From positions 5,349,828 to 5,413,827 of the forward strand of contig CM030851.1 in NCBI GenBank assembly GCA_018105865.1: 64,000 bases of DNA, read 5' to 3'. Under the pieces are notes generated by a model. The model saw nothing but the letters and a program-made list of their open reading frames with translations. It searched no databases and was not told where the DNA came from. Origin of the DNA: Metaphire vulgaris. Its lineage: Eukaryota > Annelida > Clitellata > Crassiclitellata > Megascolecidae. Positions 1 through 10,212 of this stretch are shown here, piece by piece; within the stretch, counting starts at the first letter, position 1; each line of letters opens with the position of its first letter. Made by a program: the position numbers and the translations under genes.

Positions 1-63
1 GTACTGTATATTTCCAGAAAATCACTGCATTAAACTCACAGCCCTAAGTAAAGTAATTAGCAA

Positions 64-327
64 CTATTGCAGAAAGCGACGAGGAGTCATAATTTCACGG
101 CCTCTTGAATTAACCCATGATGGTTTAGATGGAAAAGAGGAGGCAGAAGAGCATATTGAAAACAATGATGCATGCCAACATGGATGGGATGAAAATTTCT
201 TTTTCTTAGATTGATGACTTAAAGCATCTATTGGTTGAACAGATGTAGATTGCAGCTCTAGTCCATTACAAGTTTCACTCTCTGTCATCTTCTCCAAACA
301 AATTATTGGGTTAAGAGGTGAGCCTTT
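64..327 (-). CDS. Kdm2: Probable KDM2 linker exon (3' end unresolved)
   Basis: A long poly-T tract and AG precede an open frame that starts in phase 0 at 327 and stays open to a stop at the far end. Composition is Ser/Lys/Pro-rich (for example SHQSKKKKFSSHP and SKPSWVNSRGREIMTPRR), as in KDM2 linkers before the F-box. A GG/GTTAAT donor at 113-114 would end the exon at 115 in phase 0; the rest would then be intron. The very strong acceptor is the best evidence. The F-box/LRR exons should follow beyond position 1. Confidence 0.6.
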   Translation of the reverse strand, partial: KGSPLNPIICLEKMTESETCNGLELQSTSVQPIDALSHQSKKKKFSSHPCWHASLFSICSSASSFPSKPSWVNSRGREIMTPRRFLQ

Positions 328-570
328 CTAAAAAAAAAGAAACCAAAATCTGCATAAATTTTCAGCTATCAATGTTGCTTGAAGTTTAGCTAATCAACAA
401 CTAGCAAAATGTGAAAATTCAGAAGGTTTTGACATATTACATTTATGGAAAAACTTAGTCCATGCATAAATTGTATAATAAGGCAACCAAATTCAGTTTC
501 AATATATCAAGAAAACATCTGCAGTTTAGCAATGCAAAAATTATTTAGCAATGCAAAAATTATTAATATA

Positions 571-1310
571 GTAAAGGGGCTGCCCATTCCATTAATTATG
601 TCAACAAATAGGGGAGGAGGTGTTAAAAAGTTTGACAGCTGTTGGCAGGGGGGAAGTCAATAGAAGTTGACATCAACAATTTCATTTTTTACAAATGATC
701 TTTCTTTCCTTCCGTCTTTCCCTATTGGGTTGGACGATGGGTCTGAATGAGTTCCTTCCACTTCTGTCTGTCTCTTGCTGCTCTGGTCAATTGGATTAAG
801 TTCATTTGCATTTCTTCTGCATCCTCTTTTAAGTTTTCTATCCATATTTTTCTTGGTCTTCCTTTTCTCCTTTTCCCTTCAACATAGTTATATAGTGCTT
901 TCTTTGGTATTCTTCCTTCCTTCATTCTTTCCACATAACCAAACCATTTCAGTCTTCGTTTCTGTATTGATTCAATTATCAATTTTACAAATGATAAAAA
1001 AATAAAAAATTTCATGGAATACTATTTATTATAACGGAAAAATGCCTGACAAGAAAAAAGGTCATCACCACCACATTATGACACTTGATGAACAAAAGAA
1101 AGTGAAAGGTCTCATCGCTGCAAAAATAATAACCTTCTAAACGTTTTAGGGGGACCTCTCACTGGTTTTAGTGGGGGGGGGGGGGGTACGGGTCAACAAG
1201 TTTTGACATAATTATAGGGGGGTCACTGAAAGTTGACAGTTGTTGACAAGAGGGGTGAGGGGTAAAAAATTGCCCCAAAATTGTTGACATAATTAACTGC
1301 GCATCGCTTG
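571..1310. mobile_element. Possible MITE holding a LINE fragment
   Basis: The sequence TTAATTATGTCAACAA near 588 recurs inverted near 1281 (TTGTTGACATAATTAA), and Gly-rich GGGG tracts flank both ends. Between them lies a LINE fragment and a TGACAAG-AAAAAAGGTCATC motif shared with other MITEs here. No clear target duplication was found, so limits and class are tentative. Confidence 0.35.
722..1015 (-). pseudogene. RTE-like LINE C-terminal fragment
   Basis: A minus-strand frame reads RRLKWFGYVERM, then GKRRKGRPRKIW and a stretch ending near DRQKWKELI. This is the C-terminal block after the reverse transcriptase in many RTE-like LINEs (consensus RLxWxGHVxRM...GRPRxxW). Only this end is left; no endonuclease or catalytic YADD lies nearby. 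It is nested in a MITE-like region in a KDM2 intron. Confidence 0.75.
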
Positions 1311-1472
1311 CTCTGAGCAGTCATTACTTTCGTTCAGAAAGAAGCTGAAGACTATCTTGTTTAATAGCTAACACTGACTGACATCAGCACATTTGCTGCA
1401 CCGCAAACTTGCGCTTTATAAATGTTCGTAATAATAATAATAATAATAATAATAGTAATAATAATAATAATG
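1305..1472 (+). repeat. CR1/L2-like LINE 3' end with (TAA)n tail
   Basis: The segment ends TTGCGCTTTATAAATGTTCG followed by (TAA)n; the same tail occurs at 56590-56675. Just upstream, KKKLKTILFNS-like coding sequence is the usual CR1/L2 C-terminus. The copy is extremely 5'-truncated. Confidence 0.65.
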
Positions 1473-1592
1473 GACAGCTCCAAATCTAAACAGAACTACA
1501 AAATTTCAGCTAATTTGCTTTAAAATATTGATAGTAGACTGGCCAAATAATTTTAAACAATATCAAATCAAAGTTTACTGTTCTTTCAATAC

Positions 1593-1839
1593 CTTTCTCT
1601 TTAAATTAGTATCATAATGCTCAATTTGCCTGCATTTCCCTTTTTTTGTCATACATTTTGTCTCTTCTGATTTATTATTTTTCTCAGCAGCTATCAATGT
1701 CAGGTCCTCTTCTACAGAATTTAGACTCCCATCTAGTGACATGTCTCCTGACAAAGTTTCAAACTCAGAGCTATGCAGTAGTGATGTTAGTGGTGCAGAG
1801 GTTTGAACATATTCTTCACACAATAAAACTGAAGATGAT
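1593..1839 (-). CDS. Kdm2: Probable KDM2 linker exon (low complexity)
   Basis: An open minus-strand frame of about 82 codons is rich in Ser, Glu and Lys and ends at a good AAGAGAAAG/GTATTG donor in phase 0. The next open block (to 327) starts in phase 0 after a strong acceptor, so the two join. It lies in the right order for the disordered KDM2 linker between PHD and F-box, but that linker is poorly conserved, so the assignment rests on position, strand, composition and splice sites. The acceptor is either TTAACAG (exon end 1839, phase 2 entry) or CTTCAG (1828, phase 1 entry). Neither joins directly to the PHD exon, implying a missing exon. Confidence 0.6.
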
Positions 1840-2207
1840 CTGTTAAATCTATGCTACAACAAAAATTATTCACTAAGGTAATAAATATATACCAATAAAT
1901 ACACATTTTACACAGCTCACTTTATAAATTAACTAATATAATAAATAGTAAAAGTGACATTTAATCATGCAACAGTTAATGACGCGACAGTTAATCATGC
2001 ACAATTAATCACCTAGACACTTAATCACGTGACAGTAAATCACATGACAGTTATTCGCATGGACTTTGTTTACAGGATCAATCAGTCAAACTTGCAGCTA
2101 GTCGAGCACTGATACCTGGATGACCAACAGCCTCCATGGTCGGCCAAGTTATTTCATTGGATTTGTTTTTGACAACCCTAACCCTTATTATTAATCTTGA
2201 CAATTTC

Positions 2208-2870
2208 TTAAGCGCAGTAACATAGCTAGGTGACTAAAGTCAAAGGCGCTGTACCGGGAACGAAACGTTAAACAAATGCGTCTTGAGATGTTGTAGGAAC
2301 CGATCCGGAGAGGTCTCGGTTGTCACAGCCATCGGGAGCAGGTTCCACGACGCCGGGTTTCCACAACGAGAGGACCGGTCCCCCAGTCCCGCTGTCTTGA
2401 GCGGAGGGGGACAATGAGATGATTGCTGGCGCCGGAACGGAGAAGGGAGCGACGTGGTACTGTCGTCGATCGGCTGATTAGTTCCGACAGATACGCAGGG
2501 CAGTGGGGGTCGTTCAGCGCACGGAACGTGAGCCAGTGGCGCTTGAACTCCACACGCTCAGGGACCCGCAACCAGTGCAAACGATCTCTCAGGAATGGCA
2601 TTACATGGCTGCTCCATCTAGCACCGAACACCAGGCGGGCCGAGACATTCAGGACCGACTGCAATCGATTAAGTTGACCAACCGCTAGTCCAAACAGCAC
2701 ACTGTTACAATAATCCATCCGAGAGACGACTAGTGCGCGAACCAAGTCTATCGCTGCCAAAGTAGGCAAGTAGCGACGGACCTCTCTTATCCGGCGTAGG
2801 TGATGGTAACAGGAACGGATGGTGTTGTCCAAATGTCCGCCGAACGTAAGTGTCTCATCGAGAAGAACCT
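2208..2870 (-). pseudogene. CR1/L2-like LINE, 3' fragment
   Basis: A 169-residue open frame (2323-2832) reads SCYHHLRRIREVRRYLP, SRMDYCNSVLFGL, LNVSARLVFG and RLHWLRVPERVEFKRH. These are the blocks downstream of the CR1/L2 reverse transcriptase palm. The 3' UTR at 2208-2320 shares AAGTCAAAGGCGCTGT with the repeat at 25960-26035. The 5' side is truncated. The frame is open, so decay is modest. Confidence 0.85.
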
Positions 2871-2874
2871 TATG

Positions 2875-2955
2875 CTAACCCTTATCCTTACCCTTACCCT
2901 AACCCAAATTCTTACTCTTACCCTAATGTTTACCCTTACCCTAACCCTAACTCAA
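2875..2955. repeat. Degenerate telomere-like CCCTAA repeats
   Basis: Roughly a dozen CCCTAA or CCCTTA hexamers occur with interruptions. They lie inside the fold-back element rather than at a chromosome end, so they are an interstitial array or part of the element itself. Confidence 0.7.
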
Positions 2956-3269
2956 AATTAATATTTGTTTAAACTTTTATTTGTCCCAACATTGAGGATT
3001 AACTGTCACATGATTAAATGTCTAGGTGATTAAATGTCACTGATTAAATATCTGTACATCATAATTTAGGCCTTAAATTAATTCTTACAAGACCAAATTT
3101 ATCACCTGAGTTTCATTAAATCAATTCGGAAGAAAATGTTTGATATTATTCAAAGCATGTGTTTACTATATTAACAATATAATGCCTTTCCTATATTTAA
3201 CAACATAATATATATTTTATATTAGTCCTGCACTGTTTCAAGCCCCTTTGTCATAGGATGTTTCCTATC

Positions 3270-3790
3270 GCCAATATTCTTCAACATTACATTAGATTAT
3301 ATCATAAGACAGATTGAAAACACGAATGGGTTGGGAACATCTCTAAAGCCAGGAAATATAGATGATACAGAATATGCTGATGATAAAAGTCTAATAGCAG
3401 AATGAATCTCAAGGATTGTAGAATTAAAATTGGCCTTAATAACCGAGGGTGGAAAATTTGGATTAAAAATAAACACTAATAAAACAAAAATAATGCCACT
3501 TACAAAGAAAGTTAAAGAATGGCCAATAGTAACACACAATGGAAAGGAAATATAAGTGGTAAAGAAATTCATTTACTTGGGGGAAGTGAATTGGAAGCAG
3601 AGGGAGGTTCAGACTTGGAGATTAAAAGAAGAATAGCAATGGCAGGATCCACATTAAATAGGTTACATTCCAAAATTTCAAAAGACATGACATTGGGATG
3701 AAAACAAAAATAAGAATTCTCAACGCTTGTGTAATACCAATACTAATATATGGATGTGAATCTTGGATCATAGAAAAGGAACACTGGTCA
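3270..3790 (+). pseudogene. RTE-like LINE reverse transcriptase fragment (copy 1)
   Basis: Read with several stops, the plus strand gives DYIIRQIENTNGLG, EYADDKSLIAE, GLKINTNKTKIM and a FIYLG-like block, the palm and following region of a LINE reverse transcriptase; YADD is the catalytic pair. A diverged copy of the same stretch occurs at 63450-63945, with long shared runs around TAATACCAATACTAATATAT. Both lack the other ends. Confidence 0.8.
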
Positions 3791-5418
3791 ACAAGGTTTT
3801 TGTTTCCTGTGCAATTTCTGGTGTTCCAGGTAGATTTTGTCATGCTGACTACAGGAATAATTTTGAAATTTTCCTATCACGTAAGTTTTTTGAGAAAAAG
3901 CTGATTTTAAATTTTAAAATTATAAGAATTTAAAAATCGTGGTTTTCAAGAGTTATCTGAGTTATGGGTATTCAGGTTAGGCAAGAATCTTATGTGACCG
4001 CCTTAACAGATGTAATATGCACTGCTGGATCACTTAACTACATGGATTTTGAAAATTAGTATAATTAGGCATGTCCAGACATGCCCAGACGCGCCCAAAC
4101 CTGTCTTCAAGACTACATGCCTAGCATGTATTGTTGCTATGGTTACGCAGTCCTATATAAATACCAAGCAGCACTAGGAAGCAGCTGCAGTCTTTCTATT
4201 TGATGAGATATAACTGTTTAGTTAAAGGCCGTGAATTGAATATATTAACTAATTTAATTAAAGTTTCTGAAATGTGGCGTCGATGTCGCAATAGCAGTGA
4301 CACGTTCTGCTACATCTGTGGAGAGTTTACGTTGAAATCACAGAAGTGGAGTATGACAGCAATCATAAAGAAAGGATATGAGTTATACTTTGGATGCAAA
4401 ATTGGCGACCAGGACAAAGTATGGGCACCTCATATATGTAGTTCATCTTGTGCTACCAGTCTGCGAGCTTGGCTTGCAGGTAAGCGTCCATCCATGCCAT
4501 TCGCCATACCAATGATATGGAGGAAGCAGAATAATCATGTAACGGATTGCTATTTCTGCATGACAAATGTTACAGGATTTTCTTCAAAGAATAGGAAGTC
4601 TATTGAGTATCCCAACTTTGCCTCGGCAATGAGACCAGTTCCACACGACGAGAGTCTTCCTGTTCCAACCCCCCCGAGTTTTGGACACTGGAGGACGAGG
4701 ACGAGCATGCAGAGACAGATGAAATGCTGCAGATAGTTGATGATTCAGCTACGGAAGACCCAGAGTTTGAGCCATCGACATCCAACAATCCTCATTTGAT
4801 TTCTCAGGCAGAGCTCAATGATCTGGTCAGAGACTTAGATTTGTCAAAAAATCAAGCAGAATTGCTTGGATCTAGGTTGCAAGGATGGAATCTGCTCTCT
4901 CCAGGTACAAAATTTCAGTATTTCGTAAACGGCATGAAGACTTGACTCGATTCTTCAAAAAATCGACAGTCTTACTTTTTGCATTTGACATTGATGGATT
5001 GCTTTCTGCTTTCGGCTGTAAGCACAATCCATCCGATAGCGACTTTTTGTTGACTCTTAAGCTGTTAAGTTTAAAGGCTGTTTTGCTGCACAATGGCAAT
5101 TCATACCCTTCAGCAGTGATATTTTACTGAACGGTAATTTAGAACTGAAATTAAAGGAATCCGTTATAAAATTAGGAATTTTTTAAAGAACGATAACTGA
5201 AATAGAAATGAAATCACCCAATAAAAATAGAAATTGGAACTGAAATAGAAATATTTTATGAACTGAATTTAACTACCCATCATTTAAAATGGCGTCAATA
5301 TGCTTAGGTTGTGTGATATTTGGCGCGCCATAATAATACTGACTGTTTGTGATTGTGTGTGTCTGTGTGTGTGTCCAAAGTTTAGCGTCAATTGACCAAG
5401 GGTGATATGCCAGCCGTT

Positions 5419-7140
5419 ATTATTATTATTATTATTAGAGTGACGACTTTTATAGCGCTATCTTAAAGCTCGGGCGGTAGTCGAGAGCACTTTACAGACG
5501 AGTTCCATAAGGCGTACTAAAAGGTAAGTTTTCAGTTTCTGAGCTAAACGGTCGGGGAGATTTCGGACCTGACGTCTACGGGAGGGAATTCCACACTATG
5601 GCATTTCCCTTGAAGGGATCTGTCCCCAAACTTAGCGGTCTTGGCTGGGGAGGCACCACTAGTCTTAACCCTTGGTTCGATCTTGGGTTCGGACGATCTG
5701 TGTCGACCCTACCCTATGTACCAGCTTAGCTAGGTAGTCAGGGCAGGTCAGGTCATGCAATGCCCTAAACGTCAGCCAGCAGCGTTTGAACAGTATCCTT
5801 TCGGAACTTTCAGCCAATGTAGACAGTCTCGAAGCAGAGGCGTGACCTGATCTGTCCACTTTAGTCCGTAAATGAGCCTGGCAGACGCGTTGAGGAATGC
5901 AGCCTATGCAGCTGATTGGCTGGAAGGCCATTACTCCATTGCAGTAGTCGGCCCGATTCAGGACCAGCGCTCGGACTGCACATCCGAAGTTGGCTATTTA
6001 GTTTGATCCTCCTGAGGTGGTAGAAGCAGTTCACTAGATCCAGGTGGCCGCCAAAGGATAGATGCTCGTCCAGAATCACACCCAGGAGGCGAACTTCAGG
6101 TTTCGGGATGACGTCGACATTCCCGATCCGGAGTGGCTCGTGACTGATCAAGTGGTGGCGTCTCGGAGTAGTGAGCGTTATGATTTCAGTTTTGTTCACA
6201 TTGATAGACAGCCGATTCGATTGGCCCATCGTTGAATCGCTGCGACACAGTCCTCCAGATCCGCTCGTCGCTGCGCTGCCGTTCGGTTCGCTCGAGCCTG
6301 GACTTGGGCGTCGTCCGCATACATGTGTGCATTTAGTCCGTGCAGGCTGATGATCGACCGAGATCTCCGACATATAGGATAAACAACAGCGGGCCCAGTA
6401 CTGACCCTTACCCGCAGGCTACTGGGCGTGAATTTGACTCCTGGCCTCCCCATTGAACGGTCTGGTACCTCTCTGCAAGATAGCTGCGTAGCCACTCAAG
6501 ACTGTTCCGTTTAGACCATAGGAGGACTCCAGACAGAATGACATGATCCACAGTATCGAATGCCGCTGAGAGGTCTAAAAGACACAGTAGCGACATTCTT
6601 CCCTCTGCCGTCGAATCTATGATATCGTTGGCGATCTGCGGAGAACAGCCGTCTCAGTTGAATATCCCCTTCTGTAGGCGGATTGTTCACTGGGCAGAAG
6701 ATTGTTGTTCTTCAGGTATGCTACCAACTGCCCGTTCACTACCCTCTCCAGTAGCTTGGATAAAGGTCAAGTTCGTCACTGGTCATTGACGTCAGAGCTT
6801 CGAGGCCAGTTTGCTTTCCTCCATGAAGCGGAAATTGGCGCTACTGAGCGACCGCACGACTCAGTGATGAACGGTGCCAGCGTCGCTATAGAATCTTTCA
6901 GTAGCCAGGTAGGTATTGGATCTAAAAGGCAATGTTTGGTAGGCATGGCTTTCACCATCATGATTACCTCAGCGATAATTGAGAAAGATCCTAGTGCAGA
7001 CTTTGAATAAGCCTCGTTTCTACAGGTCTTTTAGTCTTATCTCTGACTGCAGCGATTTTATTGTCGAGATGTTGATGGTAGTCCTCAGCAGTGAAATGTA
7101 AAGACGGTTCTGGAGTCGTACCTTGCTCTCGTTGCTCTCA
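5419..7140 (-). pseudogene. CR1/L2-like LINE, 5'-truncated
   Basis: The 3' end carries (TAA)n at 5419-5439 and TATAGCGCTATC. Upstream on the minus strand are frames with NKTEIITL, VRLLGVILDEHLSF, LDLVNCFYHLRRIK, the RT block SLLCLLDLSAAFDTVDHVIL and the N-terminal LLDPIPTWLLKDS. The order is right for a CR1 reverse transcriptase, but several frameshifts are needed. It inserted into the hAT element around it. Confidence 0.85.
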
Positions 7141-7572
7141 GTCATTCCTACCCACACATACAGTCATGTTTGGGAGGGTGACTCGGTTACCACTGACCTA
7201 TCAGGCTATCACATGCTAGTCTCGAGACGGCAATAAATACCATTTCAGCGTCTGTATCAGAAAACTTAGCGCGTGCTGCTTCGTTGATTTAACGTCGGCG
7301 TTAACTTAATTGCAACAATTGTTACAAGATGAGTATAGCTAAACTGTTGGCTGGAAGAAAGTGAGGTAGCCCAGTTTGATTTTATTTTATATATGACGAA
7401 GCGGACAAATCTCTTTTGCCACGTTCAAGTTGATCAAAAGCAGCATGCCGTGTATTGTTGAAGATGAACATGCATATTGTTTAGTATATAAATTTTTGAT
7501 CACTGTGTTACTGTCAGACATTGCCGTCATAGAATGCAGTTTTATATTATACCCTGCATGATTTGCATCCAA

Positions 7573-7757
7573 CAGTGGCGGCTCCAGGATTTGGCAAGTG
7601 GGGGGGAGGGCGTTGGGGTGGCAACTTCTAATCATGGGGCAACCATTTGTTAGGTATGTAGTATTAAGTATAGGGTCTCAACAGGGGTCACTGGGGGGGC
7701 CAGGCACTCAGTAGGGGGCACGGGCCCTCCCCCTGCCCCCTGGTGGAGCCGCCACTG
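7573..7757. mobile_element. hAT MITE, 185 bp
   Basis: The inverted ends CAGTGGCGGCTCCA and TGGAGCCGCCACTG are flanked by perfect 8-bp duplications GCATCCAA (7565-7572 and 7758-7765). The inside is GC-rich with GGGG/CCCC tracts and no frame. It is nested in the hAT at 5114-7971. Confidence 0.95.
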
Positions 7758-8822
7758 GCATCCAATACAAAACCTGATGTCAATTACTAGAAGTACAATT
7801 AGAAATTAAACTGAAAATATTTAAACTAGAACTGAAATTATTTTAGAAGTGAAATTAGAACTGAAATAGGAATTATTTTCTGAAGTATAACTGAAATAGA
7901 AATGAAATTAAGACCTAAAATAAGAATGAAAATTAAAATTAACAATTATTTTTAGAACTGAAATATCATTGCCCTTCAGTACCCATTGTACATGCTGCTT
8001 ACATGAAGGAAACATATGAGAACATGCAGCTGCTATTGAAACACATAGAATACTCGAGATACAACTGGAATATATGTAGAGATCTGAAAGTTGTTGCAAT
8101 TCTACTCGGTCTGCAGCTAGGCTACACCAAGCACTGTTGCTTTCTTTGCGAGTGGGACAGCCGAGCTAGAGATTCACATTATGTGAGAAAGGTCTGGCCA
8201 CCTCGCAGGGACTTGGTTCCAGGACAGAAGAACGTTAAACATGATCCTCTCGTTGATCCGAAGAACATTTATCTCCCACCTTTGCACATCAAACTTGGGT
8301 TAATGAAAAAACTTTGTCAAAGCAATGAACTAAGAAAGTGAAGCCTTTACATACTTACGACAGAGGTTTCCACGCACCAGTGACGCTAAAATAAAAGAAG
8401 GCGTTTTTGTTGGCCCACCGATTCGAGAGATGCTCAAGGACAGTCACTTTGAGGGCCTTCTGCAGGGTGCCGAGCATGTTGCCTGGACAGCCTTCAGGGA
8501 TGTTGTTGCTAACTTTCTGGGCAACTACAAGGCGCCAAACTATGTTGAACAAGTTGGAAATCTGCTACAAGCTTACAAGGCAATGAAATGCAACATGTCA
8601 CTGAAGATACACTTCCTTCATTCTCACTTGGACTTCTTCCCGGACAATCTCGGCGCCGTCAGTGATGAACATGGTGAAAGATTTCACAAAGACATTGCCA
8701 GCATCGAGAAACGCTACCAGGGAAAGTGGAGTCGTCTATGCTCGGAGACTACTGTTGGTCACTGATACGTGAAGCACAGGACAGTGACTACAAACGAAAA
8801 TCTACAGCAAAACATTTCTAAT

Positions 8823-9480
8823 TTTCTCATGTCTTGTCATTATTGCCTAGATCCTTCTGTAGGATTATGTTGCAGAAGACGTTACAATACTAAATGCTAA
8901 ATTGTCGATTTCTTAAAAACCTTACGTGATACAGAAATTCTAAATACATATTTGTGTTCAGCAAGTCAAAATCTATTAGTTTCACCAAAATTTGTAGAGG
9001 AAACAAAAACTTGCATAAAATTTGTTGACCAGTGGAATTGAAGAAAGAAATTGAAGAAGAAAATTGAAGAAAAAATAGTAACAGAAAAGCTTAGAAGCTC
9101 AGAAGCAGAGACATTTCAGTTTTGGAAATAATTTCAGATCACATACTCAGAATGAAACAAATAAGAAACCCTTGAATTTCAACGAGTGGACGAATTGTAA
9201 GAGGATCTGCACACGGCAGGGCTGAATCTCAACAGAAAAAGTGACGGAAGACACTGAATGACTTTGGATGAGATAGCAAAGGACAGAGAACTTTGGACGG
9301 ATGTCATGGAGAAGTTGATAGTTGGACACAGCTGGAGGACGAAGACCTGTTCTGACCTAACTTTGTCATTATTGCTGCATGGACGAGATAGTGTTACCCA
9401 ATGTCTGCTGTTCTAAGTAACACACAGCAGACCAACTCCTAATAGAACATTAACACCAAAATGCAACAATTCCAACATAA
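8823..9480. other. Intronic stretch without a recognised gene
   Basis: AT-rich sequence downstream of the broken transposon gene. Purine-rich GAAGAAATTGAAGAAG runs at 9035-9080 may be decayed element sequence. No splice-bounded frame or repeat end was recognised. Confidence 0.5.
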
Positions 9481-9489
9481 TCGTGAGCT

Positions 9490-9800
9490 ACCATATTCTC
9501 TAGTTTGTTCTTCATGTAGACCATCTCAACATCAAAGCAGCATTTGACTCAGCTGACTAGGAAGTTCTCTGGAAAGCATTGCACTCCAAAAGCAAGCCAG
9601 TTATCCTTCTATGGCTTATCATGGACCTATACATTAAAATAAAAAAAACCAAAGCCATGTTGGTCATGGCACCAATGGTAAGTTCAAGACATTATCAGGC
9701 ATGCGACAAGGAGGCGTGCTCTTCTGCAGCACCATTGACTGGATACTGGAGCATATGTCATCATGATGATAATGAAATTATTTCACTCCACAGTAACATT
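9490..9800 (+). pseudogene. LINE reverse transcriptase fragment
   Basis: Across frames the plus strand reads VDHLNIKAAFDSAD, then VLWKALHSKSKPV, SGMRQGGVLFC and IDWILEHM. These match the LINE palm blocks FxDFxKAFDS and GVRQGC. Stops and frameshifts are frequent, and flanking domains are absent. Confidence 0.65.
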
Positions 9801-10212
9801 GGCTGACAGAGTAAGCCAAAAGCGAGGTTGGCAGAATTTGTCTGCAGCAGGATACAGATGCAGAAGGTTACACTATTTGCATGGCTGAAGGTATTTTGCC
9901 AGATCGCCAGAAACGTTGAATGATGGAATGCAGTAAGAACTATTGTTCCATGCAAATTTTTCATTCCAATGTACGGTATATAGTTGAAGATGCTTCTGAG
10001 AAGCTGATTCTATGATTCTTGTGGTTCTGAAACAAACTTTATCATGGAAGATTACAAGAATTGATCATTTATTGGTTACCAGGGGTCTCCAAAGTATGGC
10101 CAGTGGGTCGGATATGGCCCGCCAAGGCCTTTAATCCGGCCCATGGCAAGAAATGAGGGACATGTGCAAATCCATTATAGGAATCTCTTTTTTTACCGTC
10201 TGTGTCATAGAG

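Larger units (their letters stand above)
1953..3062. mobile_element. Fold-back element with tandem-repeat inverted ends and telomere-like core
   Basis: At 1958-2062 a degenerate monomer of about 14-17 bp (TTAATCACRTGACAG) is repeated six or so times; at 2995-3050 the same monomer appears inverted. The inner part carries CCCTAA-like runs at 2170-2190 and 2875-2955. A CR1 LINE fragment sits in the core. The element looks like a fold-back transposon; the monomer resembles the minisatellite ends of the MULE at 37425-41115, which suggests, but does not prove, a Mutator-like origin. Confidence 0.5.
5114..7971. mobile_element. hAT element (2858 bp), non-autonomous, with nested LINE and MITE
   Basis: The 8-bp target duplication CCCTTCAG lies at 5106-5113 and 7972-7979. 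Inverted ends begin CAGTGATATTTTACTGAAC and, on the other strand, CAATGATATTTCAGTTC. Subterminal zones on both sides are full of GAACTGAAAT / GAAATAGAAAT repeats, possible transposase-binding sites. It contains a CR1 LINE (5419-7140) and a 185-bp hAT MITE. No transposase of its own was seen. Confidence 0.92.
4203..8822 (+). pseudogene. Broken transposon-encoded gene of an unnamed family, split by a hAT
   Basis: Three overlapping frames at 4203-5113 and two at 7980-8822 together match a multi-copy animal transposon protein that I know from many invertebrate genomes but cannot name. Visible blocks: an N-terminal Cys-rich region (FCYICGEFTLKS, HICSSSCATSLRAW, DCYFCMTNVTG), then SLKAVLLHNGN, and in the second part YNWNICRDLKV, KHCCFLCEWDSR and HSHLDFFPDNLGAVSDEHGE. 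A TATATAAATA box lies at 4152. Frameshifts near 4690, 4880 and 8335 and the 2.86-kb hAT insertion disable it. The insertion site reads PYPS|VPIVH-like across the break, so the two parts were one gene. Confidence 0.8.

Noticed and set aside
2875..2955. True telomere or chromosome end
   Set aside because: The array is short, degenerate and embedded between an inverted repeat and a LINE, with ordinary gene exons on the left.
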